Assembly: GCA_012934845.2 (NCBI GenBank)
Contig: WNNJ02001415.1
Coordinates: 272,280 to 336,279, forward strand
DNA: 64,000 bases
Direction: 5' to 3'
From: Pomphorhynchus laevis
Lineage: Eukaryota > Acanthocephala > Palaeacanthocephala > Echinorhynchida > Pomphorhynchidae
The position numbers and the translations under genes are program-made. Positions 20,402 to 31,859 of the stretch are shown in pieces (the first letter of the stretch is position 1; each line of letters begins with the position of its first letter). The notes under the pieces were generated by a model that was given only the letters and a program-made list of their open reading frames with translations, was not told the DNA's origin and made no database searches.

Positions 20402-21717
20402 TTATTTTTAATTTTATCAAATATATAATCTTTCCAAATGTTTATCTTAGATATATTCGAGCTTTCACTATTAATCAGCTTACTAAAGTAATCATTTAAG
20501 TTATTATATAACGAACTGTAAATTTTATTTTTGTCGTTGTTATTATTTAATCTATATTTATACCCTTTTGATAGCAGCTTTCTTAATTCACAATTTTCAA
20601 TTAATTCTAGATTATGGGTACATATATGTTCATTTATTTTATCAAAACTAAGACTTTTACAATTGCATTCTGTTTCCATTATGTTTCTAATATTATCGTT
20701 ACATATTGATTTTAATTCTTTATTATAATTACAAATTTTTCGTCCTAATGGTGGTAGGAGTTTATACCTTATTTTAGGAATATATTTACTTAAATCTGAC
20801 CCTATTATTTCTTTACTTTTAGAATTATTTAAAAGTCCGGCTATATTTATGTTATCTATACATTTATTAATGAAGTTTATGGTTAATGTATATTTTCTAT
20901 TGTTATTATTAACATTTATTGTACGATTATAGTATTTTGTATTACAATAACTGTCTATTATACAACTTAGCCTATCATAGTCGTTAATTAATTTTTGATT
21001 TATTGAACATATGATATCTTTAGAAAAACTTCTTATATTTACATAAAGATCTTTTAGCTTATTATCACTTAAAAGTTGTTTTAACATTTCTAATTGTTCA
21101 TTTATATACATATCTTTTTTAATATTTTTAACTCTATTTTTCCTATTCCTTTTATCACCATGACTTCTTGGTTTGCGTTTAACCGGATTATTATAATATA
21201 GTTGTTTATTATGTATTATACTACTTCTGCCAATTCCTTGTACCACGTCATTCAATCCTAATGGGTACATGGAATTAAGCGTTTTAATCCAAAAATCTTC
21301 TTTTTCTAATAGTTTTTGATTTAATATTGAAATGTTTTCTTCGATAATATGTTCTAAAATAAATAATTTACAGTTTTTAATATCATGTCCTATTAATCTC
21401 ATATGTTTATGAAATATAGTTTGACTATTATGCTGTATATTATATATGTGTTGCCTAAACCTAGTTTTTAACATTTGATATGTTTTTCCTATATATTGCA
21501 ATCCACATGTGCATTGTATTAGATACACTACACCTGCGGTATTGCAGTTACAATTATTATTAATATTTAATGAAAAACATTTGTTTGTCGTATTACTTAC
21601 GATACAATTATTATTATTTATAACATCACAAACTATACAATTTTTTCTGTTACATTTAAAAGATCTAAAATTGAAATCATTAGTACTTACGTATTTTTCC
21701 AATATTGTTGAGTACAT
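20398..21717 (-). CDS. Naiad-like ORF1: GIY-YIG endonuclease and linker
   Basis: An open frame of 439 residues. Residues about 20-60 have Cys pairs (CNRKNCIVCD, then NNCNCN). The GIY-YIG core follows: GVVYLIQCTCGLQYIGKTYQ (about residues 62-81), RFRQHIYNI with the catalytic-type Arg, H-x3-H and EKEDFWIKTLNSMYPLGLND, with Glu and Asn of the domain. The rest is a Lys/Asn-rich linker with a basic patch RKPRSHGDKRNRKNR that may bind nucleic acid. In this class the nuclease nicks DNA to prime reverse transcription. Very AT-rich codon use. The start is the first ATG after an upstream stop. Confidence 0.88.
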   Translation of the reverse strand: MYSTILEKYVSTNDFNFRSFKCNRKNCIVCDVINNNNCIVSNTTNKCFSLNINNNCNCNTAGVVYLIQCTCGLQYIGKTYQMLKTRFRQHIYNIQHNSQTIFHKHMRLIGHDIKNCKLFILEHIIEENISILNQKLLEKEDFWIKTLNSMYPLGLNDVVQGIGRSSIIHNKQLYYNNPVKRKPRSHGDKRNRKNRVKNIKKDMYINEQLEMLKQLLSDNKLKDLYVNIRSFSKDIICSINQKLINDYDRLSCIIDSYCNTKYYNRTINVNNNNRKYTLTINFINKCIDNINIAGLLNNSKSKEIIGSDLSKYIPKIRYKLLPPLGRKICNYNKELKSICNDNIRNIMETECNCKSLSFDKINEHICTHNLELIENCELRKLLSKGYKYRLNNNNDKNKIYSSLYNNLNDYFSKLINSESSNISKINIWKDYIFDKIKNK

Positions 21718-22145
21718 GTAACTTTTAAGTCATAATTTTTAACGTTGCTTTTTCGGTGTCGCCACCTAGTTTAGTTGACTCAGACTAAACTTACAACGGG
21801 CCATCCAGCAGCATCTGACAGGGGGCTGCCCTGCTTAAGGCGGTTGCAGGCTGGAACAAGATCTATAAAGATCTACCACCTTCACTCCACGCGCTACGCG
21901 ACCTAGCTATTGGCCATTACCTGGTCTCTTAAACGTGATCACGTGAAGCAGTTTACATTTTAAAGTGTAAACACCTTGGGATGCAAACTTCTCCCTTTTT
22001 TAAGAATTAATAATTCATGCTTGTTTGAAAATAAGAAAAAATAATAGTAAACTCGTAACCAATAATACAGTTTCAGTATTTCGGACAGAGGTCATATTAC
22101 CGGGAAAACAAAGTCCACAGGTCAATAATAACATGTCAGTAGAAC

Positions 22146-22430
22146 AAATTAAATCAGCTAACTGAGTCTACGTATTGTTATATAATTATAAAATAAACAA
22201 AACATAATAATGCTAAATCAAAATTTAATAATTAAATAATAAAATTAATAATTGTTTTTAGATTTTCTATAATTTAAATCAAGTTAAAAAATAAAAATAA
22301 AAATAAAAAATAAAAAATAAAATTTAAAATAAACGTCATTTTTATGAATTGACTAATAAATAACAGACGTTGTATTAGAATAAGAATTAGAGGTCATCAT
22401 GAGGAACTGCTATGCTATTAGGTTTCCACC
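22146..22430 (-). repeat. 5' terminal repeat of the Naiad-like element
   Basis: Direct counterpart of 18,593-18,895, differing by scattered substitutions and by the length of the A-rich microsatellite. It ends at GGTTTC next to the L2-like coding sequence (CCACCATGATGAAACC on the plus strand), which defines the insertion edge. Confidence 0.88.
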
Positions 22431-22431
22431 A

Positions 22432-24960
22432 TGATGAAACCATGATACAGTGGGTAAAGAGAAGCCATAATCATGACGAAGGCGATGGAGAAGAATAGAG
22501 TGATCGACGATGTCAAAAGCAGATGATAGATCAAGAGAAACTGTGACACTACATAATTTATGATCGTGCGATATGAGTAAGTCGTTATAAACTTTAAGAC
22601 ATGCAATTTCGGTGGAGTAATTAGAGCGAAAAGCGGCTTGGAAGGGAGGAAATAAGTTAGAGGAATAGAGATATGTATTAACTTGCTTAAGAACGAGACG
22701 CTCAAGTAGTTTAGAGAGGGTTGGGAGAAGTGAAATAGGACGGTACGAAGATGGTAGTGAGGAGTCGAGATGTTGCTTTTTGAGGCGAGGACGAACAGTG
22801 GCGCATTTCCAGATGGAAGGAAATGTACGGCTACGGATGGACGAGTTGAACAATGTGGCTAGGAAGGGTAAGATAAAGGAGCAGATATTTTTAAGCAAGT
22901 GAGTGGGAATTGGGTCAGAAGGAGAGGTTTTATTAGGTAATGACAGCAGAACCGAAGAAACTTCATCAGACGAAACGGGAAGAAGGTGGAATAGTTCTGG
23001 GAGGGAAGTATTTAAAGAGAAAAGTGGGTACAAGGGGGCTATGGGTAGTGGGGAAAGTAAATTAGATAACTTAGTTTGTAGATAAGAAGAAAATTCATCA
23101 GGATTTATATTACAAGGGGTAGATGATCGTGAAAGAATTGAGTTTAAGATTTTCCAATGAGATTTAGAGTTGGAAGATGACTCGAGTTGATTTCGCCAAA
23201 AGAGAGTATGTTTAGTACGTATAAGAATGAGATATGAACGGCGTTGAGAAAAGTAGGAATCACGAAGATTTGGAGGGAGTGAGTTGGGAGAACGTTTAAG
23301 AAAGCGTTTATACATACGAAAAGAGTGACGGAGTCGAAGTTAGAAAGACTACATTCAGAATCGAACCAGGGAGCATGGCGCAAGCGCTGGGAACGTCGAA
23401 GTCGACTAGGCAGAAGGTTTTTGAGGATCGACGTAAGTTCAGAGTCAAACAGAATGCAGAGATCATCGGGAGAGAGATAGTTAAGAGGAAGTGAAAAGAG
23501 TGAAGAATTGAGTAAGCCTGTGCAGAGGATAGGGATATCGAGAAGCTTCCAGGGTCGACTTGGTGTAGATAATGGTAAAGGCGGAGAAGGAGGATGGGGA
23601 CGAGTAAGAGTAAGAGTGACAAGGAAATGATCGGACAAACCAGGATCAGTAATTGACAAGGAGGTATAGTCATTGAAGCAGTTAGGAACAGCAATGATGT
23701 CGAGAGCACCGCCGAGAATATGAGTTGGGCTTGTTGAAAGTAATTTATAGTTAAAATCAGAAAAAAGATTGGTTAAAGTGATAGAGTCAGAGTCAGAGGG
23801 CGATCAAGACGAATGTTAAAGTCACCGAGAACAAAATAAGGAGTATAAGACAATGAACAGTGAGACATTAGATCTGCAAGGTCGTTAAAGAAGATACGTG
23901 AGGGGGCAACTGAACCTGGACGGTATACAATCACAAGTTCCAGAGGGAAAGGCGTTGATAATCTGCATATGAGTAATTCGAACGAAGTGTAACGGATGTT
24001 AACGTTGATTTTACGTAAAGACATTGGGTGACGAGCAATGGCAACAATACCGCCATGGTTAGAAGCAGTAGATGTATGATATGCAATTTGACGAGCTGAT
24101 TCAACTAGAGAACAACCAGGGCGACATAGACGACAAATAGCAAGATCGTCGGAATCAGAGTGCCAGGATTCGGTAATGCTGAGAATATCGATAGATAATT
24201 GATCGAAGATATCGATAAGCATATCAGCTTTATGAAGAATGGAGCGAGTGTTGAATAGACTAAGACGAAAAGTATGCTTAGGAGCGAGATTGACTAGCGA
24301 AGAAGACAAGGGGGAGAGATGGGACGCCATCGAATTTTTGGCCTTGTGTGTACAACGTGAAAATTTCCGTTGATTTGACGTATAGATAAGGATGACTCGC
24401 CGTTTGTTTCACGTCGATGTTTCTCAATGCGAGCTAAGTTGAGCTGGGCAATATCATAAGGGGAGCGGTCAGGAAAGATACGGCAAGTAGATGAAGTGGT
24501 AAGAAGTTTAAAACGTTGGGAGAGTACAGAAGAGGCATGTGAACTATGTCGGAAAACGATTTTTAAGAGTGGAGGACTGAGATGAATGGATTTAGTGGAT
24601 TTGTTTAAACGAATAAAGGATACAGGATCGATATTATTGAAGAGGGATGGGTTATCATCAGGAAGAATGGTTACTAGGATAGACCTGAAAGCAGATACAT
24701 CATCATTGAGGCGAGATTGTGGAGAATCAGATTCGGAAAGCTTTAAGTTTGATATGATTATACAGAGATCGCGCGAAGGAAAACGATTTCGTGGAAGTGG
24801 TGGACGGACAGAGCTGGTAGGAGTAGAGGCAGATGAGCAGATAGAAGTGGAAATGACAGGGGTGCTTGATAGAGAATTAATATTGGTTGGAGCAAGTGTG
24901 ACAGGAGCGGGTGTTGAATCGGTTGATAAGAGACGTGACTGGAGATGATTTTAAATGAAG
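22432..24960 (-). mobile_element. L2/CR1-like element, 5' half (second copy)
   Basis: Minus direction: end of ORF1, then ORF2 from ATG 24,330 with an apurinic-type endonuclease (LSLFNTRSILHKADMLID, LSITESWHSDSDD, LELVIVYRPGSV, FVLGDFNIRLDRP, then SDHFLVTLTL near 23,635), a linker, and RT blocks TSPSDPIPTHLLKNI, SYRPISLLPTLSKLLERLVL, FQAAFRSNYSTEIACLKVYN and SLDLSSAFDIVDHSILLHRL. The reading breaks off after VSWF at the Naiad-like insertion and resumes at 18,592. ORF2 has a frameshift in the endonuclease (23,773/23,709) but is otherwise well preserved. Confidence 0.9.
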
Positions 24961-25110
24961 GTTGTAAATTACTTGGAAGTGTTTAGTGGGAGGTAGAGTA
25001 AGGAGAATTAAGATAGGTTGGGGCATGATTGACAGGAATGGAGTGTTGAATCACTTGATCGGAAATGTTACTGGAAATGATTTTGATGGAAGGATGAAAA
25101 TTATTGAGAA
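24331..25110 (-). pseudogene. L2/CR1-like ORF1, RRM-type RNA-binding protein
   Basis: Minus-strand translation gives a Ser/Thr-rich stretch (STPAPVTLAPTNINSLSSTP), then SAFRSILVTILPDD, KSIHLSPPLLKIVFRHSSHA, CRIFPDRSPYDIAQLNLAR and a GESSLSIRQINGNFHVVH end. A strand-helix pattern ending in 'PDRSP...R...R...NGE..L.IR.G' is the usual end of ORF1p of CR1/L2 elements, thought to bind RNA. It overlaps the ATG of ORF2 at 24,330. The N-terminal side merges into a second Ser/Thr-rich repeat, and the exact start is unclear. Confidence 0.55.
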
Positions 25111-25399
25111 GTGATACGGGGGAGGTCGAGTAAGAAGTACGTGAAGAGAATAAAGAAGTTTGAGATTTATTTAGATTGGGGGAGGAATAGGAAAGAGGAG
25201 GTACGAGATGAAAAGCTTTACCGTTAGCATTGTTAGAATGAGAAATATTAATGGAAGTTTTGTACGTAGTTGAACGAGGAGTGTGTGAGAGAGTAGGTTC
25301 AATAATGGGATTATAAGATGCGAAGTCAGGTGTTGATGCGAGGGAAACATCTAAAACAGCATTGGTCTGAATGGTCGTGTGTGATACAGGAGTAGAGGA

Positions 25400-26420
25400 G
25401 CAGGATAACTGTAGTAGTCGTACTGATGTACAAAAACCGCAAGTGAAATGTTTACGTTTACACACCGAGTGGTTGGATATTTTAACACGAAGAAGTGTCC
25501 ATATAACTACTTTTAGAATATGCTCTTGAAACAATTCGAAACGCCTGGACAATGATATTTCGTGTATTTCATTGCGTATGTATTTACATCCATTATTCGT
25601 TTTATTTTTCTGTATAGAGGGCATTTCCGCATAGGTATTCAGTTTTGTTCCATTTTATATTCTGGTACAAACATTTGTATTCCTCTCATTGTCTTCAAGT
25701 GTATCTTTGTTCTTATCCTGTAACCAAATATAAAATGCTTTGAATTGCGGACACTTTTTATACAAGAAACAATGGTCACCTCCACACTTAATGCATCTCC
25801 TTTTATTTGATTTATTACATTGCTGCGATGTGTGTTCACCTGAACGCTACGTATATCTAATGTGTTGATTATTACAATTTTGCCTCCAGTGACCCTATTT
25901 TTGACATCCGCTGCATTATATCCAATAATAGTCATCATATAACTGATCCCCGGTAGAAAACGTTACGCGCATGGGATAAAAAGTGTATGGCTTTGCTAGT
26001 AATCTATTGCGCTAGCCAATCTCAGTCTCTACGATCACAACAGGAATTTTTTATCGTCTCTTTTCGATTTTTAATGTGAAATATATCGGACATTAAATGT
26101 ATCTTCAAACTCTGCTATTTCATCACTGTCTAAATCTTTACTAATATTATGCGCCATTATTTTGGTGAAAAGGAAGCGATTTTTAATACTTAAACCTTTT
26201 GTATTAAAATCCTCCTTTGAATAATTGCAGAAATCATTTCTCCATTTTCTCTCTAAATTTCAGACCTAATTTATTATCGAAAAGGAAGGAGGCTTTATTC
26301 TAGTTATTCCATCATTTCCGTAGCTCTTTAATCATGAGGTAACTCCCATTTTAAAAATAATATCTTTGGTTGTTAAGAAATTTGATGGATGTATGTTATC
26401 AGTAACCATTTTTTGGTCGG
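25400..26420 (-). pseudogene. Gag-like ORF1 remnant with zinc knuckles
   Basis: The minus strand carries NRFLFTKIMAHNISKDLDSD near 26,170, in RRM-like context, then SGEHTSQQCNKSNKRRC and CIKCGGDHCFLYKKCPQFKA (25,815-25,740): a C-x2-C-x3-H-x6-C knuckle with the 'KCGGDH...CPQF' wording of Jockey-type gag proteins. Frame changes and stops interrupt it. It differs from family B ORF1 and may be the source of another non-LTR family that the L2-like element inserted into or beside. Confidence 0.55.
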
Positions 26421-26609
26421 CATATCCTTATAATCTTCATGACTAGATGATGAAAAATATTTTCACCATTTTGTTGAAGAAAGAATCTAACAACATCGTT
26501 TGATACTTCGACGTTATCAAATTATGAAATATTTGTTGTTGAATGAATTCGGTTAAAAATATGACTGCAGTCGTATTTTTAGTTTTACGCACATGATTTC
26601 CATCCGAAA

Positions 26610-27585
26610 ATGAGTGCAATTTTTTCAACGTCGGAGCATCAAAGCCCCATGGAAAAAGCGAAATCTCTCGAATTTTCAAGCAAATTGGATTCAGATAAAG
26701 GTAATTTCCTTGTTAAAGACGATAATTTCACCGAAAACAGGTAAGTGATGTTTTCGTGTCTGACTCTGGTGACTCGGGGGAGCTTCCCCTGTTCCAAAAA
26801 TGAAAAATTTATTACTTATCGCTGGTATTAAACCTATTGAACGTCATCTACTGTTCAATACATTTCTTCGCGACTTTATTAACAATTTCCCAGGTCGCTT
26901 ACTGTTTAACTCAGTTAAGACTGGCGATAATTTACTAAGAATTTCTTTTGCATCCGCTGATATAGCAAAACAATATATGGACCTTTTTTACAAAGAATCT
27001 TTCGCATCTTGGAACATTCAATTTTAAACCTATACAAGCTACTATTAAAATTACAAACTTTCCGCTTCCCGATGATTCAGATATAAATTGCCTTATGAAA
27101 ACGTATAAACTTTCCTCAGTCTGACAGTTAAAGTCTAAATTTGGCGACCCACTGCCGGTCGCATTTGCGAACACTAACCGTGATACTGATGAGGTCATGT
27201 GTAGGACTTCAGATAATCCTTTTATTGGATTTAATCTAAAATGTTCGCTGATCAGCGAAGACCTTTTTACTTATCCACATTGCAATAAGTGTCATAAGTG
27301 GGGGCATTGGGCCTCCACTTGTAAGATTCCTCAACTGTGTGGCATATGCAGCAGTGGTTCCTGCACTGCTCTGGCTAATAATTCCAAATGCTCAGCCAAC
27401 CCACTGTGTAACAAATGCGGATTGGGGCATCCGTCCTGGCCCCGCAAGTGCCAGCATTTTACTAAATACAAGAATAAATATGTTCCTTCGTCTGCTGCTA
27501 CTAAGACCACTTTTTCTGACGCAGCCAAGACAATTCCTCCTGACAGAATGTCTAATGCGCACATTTTGTACCTAATAGAAAACTA
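26610..27585 (+). pseudogene. Family B ORF1 (copy B5)
   Basis: Starts at ATG 26,610 with the shared block SEHQSPMEK. Frame shifts occur near 26,800 and 27,025, and a stop interrupts at about 27,121. The middle has KNLLLIAGIKPIERHLLFNT and FADIAKQYMDLFY-like RRM-type sequence; the end has the knuckles CNKCHKWGHWASTC, CGICSSGSC and CNKCGLGHPSWPRKC. It is the best-preserved knuckle set in the window, but the reading frame as a whole is broken. Confidence 0.8.
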
Positions 27586-27888
27586 AGAAAATGATACTTA
27601 TGCAAATGGAGAACTTAATTAAACCGCTGGTTAACTCTTTTTTACAAAACCCTACTGTTAGTCATGAAGAGTACTACCCCAAATCCAAAAAAGGGGTGGC
27701 TCTGCTCAACCGATCCCACCGAATAAGGTAGGAAAACTTCTTAGGGCCAGAAATACAAGCTCCACCCCCGGGAAATGAAGATATTGCCCAGGGGGCAACG
27801 GCCGATGTCGGGGCTAGTGGTGGGAAGAGCAACCTTTCCACACCTAGCTCTGTCTAGGTCGACAGCCCCCGTCTAACTGATCTGTCAC

Positions 27889-30023
27889 ATGGTAAGTAAG
27901 CCCGAGCCTTTTTCACTGAATATTCTTCAGTGGAATTCGAAAGTTGCTTCTGCCCTTAGGCTTCTATCTGGTAGAGACGCAGATGTTATAGTCCTTCAGG
28001 AGACGCGGTCTATCCGTCTCCCCCAGGACATTACTCGATTTATCCCTAAGCACATTTATACCCACTATACTGCGTATATAACCCCGCCGCACTCCTCTTC
28101 ATCTCAAGGACTCTTGACCTTACTAAAATGCTCTTTAAGGTCTTCCCTAATTCTAAACTTCTCGTGTCCAGCCCTGTCTTGTTTGGTAGTTTCACTCGTC
28201 AAGAACGGTAAACGCCTCAGTCTAGCCAACGTCTATATTCGTCCAGGAGAGATTCATAAAAACCGTGACCTCCTGGATGGAATAATTGATGGCGGCTACG
28301 ACATGGTACTAGGTGACTTCAACGATAGAACTGGTCGTGGATTAATGCAGCACTCCGAAGAGCCAGGAACGGTTATCTTATTCATAAACCACCGTACCCC
28401 ACCTTTCATTGCACATCAACAAATTCTCTCCTCGACTTACTATTGCTCCACGTGAAGTGGTTGCTTAAACCCTTCTACACGGAGCAATCGCGGCAACATC
28501 TGTCCACCTCTCATGACCTGATTCGTTGGCGGATAGAGGAGGATTCGCTACTTCGGAGAAGATTCCACTTTGACCCCATCAGAGTGGCTTTCTTCCAAGC
28601 AGCTATCCAACGCTTCCCCCGAATTGGCAATGAGAGTTTAACCAAATTTAATTCCTATCTCTCTTCGCAAGCCACCGCGATTTTATCGACTACCTATAAA
28701 GGTCGCATTTTCAGTCCCACTCCGACAAAACTTAAGGCTCTAGCTAAACTATTGCATATCCCTGGTCTCTCTTCTTCTGCCAGACAAACACTCTCGACTG
28801 AATACTGGCGGACCAGATACCGGTTCCAGCTGAGTAAGGATAGGACGAGTATCGCTCGTCTTAACCCTTCTCAGTCTTCCTTTTGGAAGATTTTCAAGAA
28901 GGAGAAGTTTGTTTGTTGGAGGGATAGGGCTACCGGGTGGATCGGTAGTATAGGCTTTGGAAAAGTTTTGGAGGAGTCACTATCCCTACACAATTATGGA
29001 GCCACTCAATCACCGCAACCGATCCCGCCTTGGGGAGACTTCAGGAGTAGAGGATATATCTGTTCCAGATATTCTTAATGCCTGGGGACCTCTTCCGGGC
29101 ACCTCCAAAACCGTCGCTCCACTCTCTTCACGTGTCTGTCAGCTTTTGACAGCCGATCAAAGAAGGGAGGTGGCCGTCACAATGCTTTTAGCCACCCCTA
29201 TCCGATGTGGCCGGTATCAATATTAGAAGAAGAATTTTTTTACCTAAAAATATCCGGTCTCATGTCCTAAAGACCTGCAGCCCATTTCGATTCAAAATTC
29301 CCTCGTATCGATCTACGAAAAAGCGCTTGCGCATAGAATCCGCGATCATTTAAGTAGGCGAAATTTAATCCCACCTGGTTTCCATGGGTTCGTCAAAGGT
29401 CGCTCGGTCCATTCAGCTGTAGGTGAAGCTCATCAGTTCTGTCAGGAGAATAGCCATCAACTTGCTGTGGCTGTTTTCCTTGATTTTTCTGCTGCATTTG
29501 ACCGCATCTCCATTCCTTTTGCTATCTCTTCTCTCAGGTCCCTCCGGTTGCCTGCGAGAATTGTTAACAGGGGGAGATACTGCTGTACACCAAGCGATTC
29601 TTTTATGAAGACGACCCTGATGCGCGTCAGTTCTACCCTATTACGGGTGTGCCCCAAGGCTTCCCTCTTTCTCCTATCTTATTTCTTTCTTTATCCATTG
29701 AACTCTTCAAAATATATAAACGCGAACAACGTCTAGTGGTATACGCTGATGATACCACAGCCATGTTCTATGGACGCAGGTGTAAAGACGTATTCTCGGA
29801 CATCATCCGTTTCTTTTTAAGATTAAAAGACCAGATACCCAAGTCCAATCTTATTTTAAACTTTGCCAAATCGCAGGTGGTTTCTTTCATGGCGCCCCTG
29901 CAACAAAGCAAAACACTTAAGAGATTACCATTCTCTGCGCTCTCCTCTATTTTCACTAATCAACCACTTTCTGTCTTCACAAGTCGAGTACAATACCTGG
30001 GGTTCACCGTTACGGTGAACTAG
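27889..30023 (+). pseudogene. Family B ORF2: endonuclease and reverse transcriptase
   Basis: Endonuclease blocks: FSLNILQWNSKVASALRLLS, DADVIVLQETRSIRLPQD, LANVYIRPGEIHK and MVLGDFNDRTGRGLM (catalytic Asp/Asn region). Frameshift near 28,445. Middle domain 28,443-29,078. RT blocks: DLQPISIQNSLVSIYEKALA, RNLIPPGFHGFVKGRSVHSA, AVAVFLDFSAAFDRISIPFA (motif A), ITGVPQGFPLSPILFLSL (frame shifted at about 29,635) and RLVVYADDTTAMFYGR (catalytic YADD). ORF2 is cut by at least three frameshifts but the order is complete, from nuclease to RT C-terminus. Confidence 0.88.
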
Positions 30024-30245
30024 TCGGCGAAAGCCGACCTGTATAGACTTAAACTTATACTGAAGAGAGCTAGGTGGGTCCTGAAACGGTATCAGCTTCT
30101 GTAATTGAAAGGGTAAAACCAAGTGCGCCTTTTGGGTACTTGGGCTATCTCGGGATTAGTCTTCTTCTCTAAAGGACGTCCCTAGAGCAAAGGCTAAGGT
30201 TTCTAAAGCTCTTCGTCTCTCGATTTCCCAGGAATAGTTCGCTTC

Positions 30246-30290
30246 GACTGGACTCTTCGGGGTGGTTGAAAGACCCCAGGTTGTTTAGTC
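30246..30290 (+). ncRNA. Family B 3' UTR hairpin
   Basis: GACTGGAC and GTTTAGTC form the outer stem, with inner GGGGT/ACCCC. The same hairpin is in B1 (twice) and B6, where the first base pair changes from G-C to A-T on both sides. In non-LTR elements such 3' structures are recognised by the element's RT; that role here is inferred. Confidence 0.55.
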
Positions 30291-30939
30291 GGAAGTGCGG
30301 CGTGTTGATTGGCTAAAGGAATCAGATCTCACTGGACCTGAAGCCATTATGTTGAAGGACTCAATCAGTCTGCAGTAGAAGGGCTCTCTCACATAGTTCA
30401 GCTTTTTAATTTTCTTTTTTAGCTTTTTGTTAAGAAAATCTATATTATTAGTATTTATTAATATTATTATTAGTATTAAATCTTTATTAGTATTTATTCA
30501 TGCTTGTCTAAGAGCCCCTTGATCAAGCAGAGGCAATTACCAATCTCAAACCAACTGATTGATATGTTCGGCCTTGATACTTTATTTGACCCTGAGTTTG
30601 AAGCCCATTTGCGTAAACTCATTTTATTGTGCAAAATAAATTTAGTATTTAAAAAAAGTATTTATTCATGAATAATTGTAAGTGGAGCGTTCAAAGGATT
30701 TTCCCATTTCCGCCATAATTGTTGCAAACACAAATAATTTCACTGCTTTTCAAGAAATAACTGGTAAATAAACATGGTAAGTGGAGTTTCTTTTGTTGAA
30801 CAAAAGAGGCTCTCTAAAAATCGCTTTATAAATGATAAAAAGGTAATCCTATTTCTATAGCCTTCGCTCATGCATCCTTGAATGACGCGTCGCGGCTTTC
30901 GCGTTCTATGTTTAATCCATTTTTGGTACAAAATTTGAC

Positions 30940-31620
30940 TTTTACATTACTGGAGACTGAGTCGTTGACTTACCCCCACTGCAACACCTGTCATCAATTG
31001 GGGCACAGCCAGCAAATGAATGAGCCCATAAACTTGAGGAATATGCGGGTTCACTGACAATCACGAAAAATGTCCGCTCAAAGCAAAGTGCTCCAATTGT
31101 AATGCGGACCAGCCAGCGTAGTCTTGCAAATGAAGTGCATTCAAAGAATACCAATCGAGGTACAGGGTAAATACGGACAAAGACATAACTTTTGCTCAAG
31201 CTTCCGAACAGACGATAATTGAAACTAATTCAGACACCAAGTCCAACGACAAAGATATGACATACTACATTGACTGCATAATCAAAGCAGCAATGTCTCA
31301 TGTTAAAGGTGTGATTAGTCAATCATTAAGCAATCTCTTACAAAATTTTAACATACCTACCGCAACAAAGACGTCCTCTAGAGACCTTTCTCAATAGGAC
31401 GCCCCGCATAGCAAGGACTAAGGTTTCTCAAGCGCCTCATCTCAAGATAACCAGCCGTAGTCCGCCTCAACTGGACTCTTAAAGGGAGTAAGATACCCCA
31501 AATGGTTCAGTTGGAATAGGCGCGCTAGTCCGGCCGGGGGCTTAGATCCCCATTGACCTGATGCCGTAAGGCTTAAGAATAAGCAGGAGACAGAAGATGA
31601 AGTCGTGATACATACAAAGA
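30940..31620 (+). mobile_element. Family B element, ORF1-only copy (B6)
   Basis: Degraded zinc-knuckle ORF1 (LTYPHCNTCHQLGHSQQ at 30,965) continues to SLSNLLQNFNIPTATKTSSRDLSQ at about 31,400 and then joins directly the 3' tail (GGACGCCCCGCATAGCAAGG) and its hairpin at 31,469-31,512. There is no nuclease or RT between. The join differs from that in B1, so it is a separate deletion event or a different subfamily. Confidence 0.65.
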
Positions 31621-31859
31621 TTCGTTCCTTGTAATCTGTTTTTTATGTTGCTTTTTCTAGATAATTATCAGTTGTGTAATTTTAGAAATTCTTTATTTAT
31701 TAACTCTTACTACAGCTGAATAACTTAGAAGTTCATTAAGGCAGTGATCGTTTACACACTTTTAAAGCTACCTGTGATTTTTGTACCTTTTTAATCATTT
31801 ACACTAACTGATGTATTCATATAACGTGCATTACAAATTAGCGAACAAAAAATTAGTAA

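Larger units (their letters stand above)
18593..22430 (-). mobile_element. Naiad-like Penelope element with terminal repeats
   Basis: A nearly complete element of about 3.8 kb in the minus direction: terminal repeat (22,430-22,146), 430-base leader, GIY-YIG-first ORF (21,717-20,398), RT (20,401-19,003), 3' tail and terminal repeat (18,895-18,593). An N-terminal GIY-YIG with CxC zinc motifs ahead of the RT is the permuted order described for Naiad and Chlamys elements; canonical Penelopes have it at the C-terminus. It interrupts the RT of an L2-like element. The leader has an 8-bp hairpin (AGTTTAGT / ACTAAACT, 21,768-21,791) and an inverted GTTTACA pair near 21,950. Fragments of this family also lie at 2.3, 10.7 and 63.5 kb. 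Confidence 0.85.
26610..30420 (+). mobile_element. Family B non-LTR element, nearly full length (B5)
   Basis: The most complete copy: ORF1 (26,610-27,585), spacer, ORF2 with endonuclease and RT (27,889-30,023), 3' UTR with the conserved hairpin, and an AT-rich tail after 30,400. Endonuclease plus RT with an ORF1 bearing three zinc knuckles fits the I/Jockey group. Both ORFs carry frameshifts. GC content and codon use are higher than in the PLE frames. Confidence 0.85.

Noticed and set aside
24586-24948. Plus-strand frame of 120 residues as a gene
   Set aside because: It is antisense to the RRM-like ORF1 of the L2-like element, which has the recognisable protein pattern.
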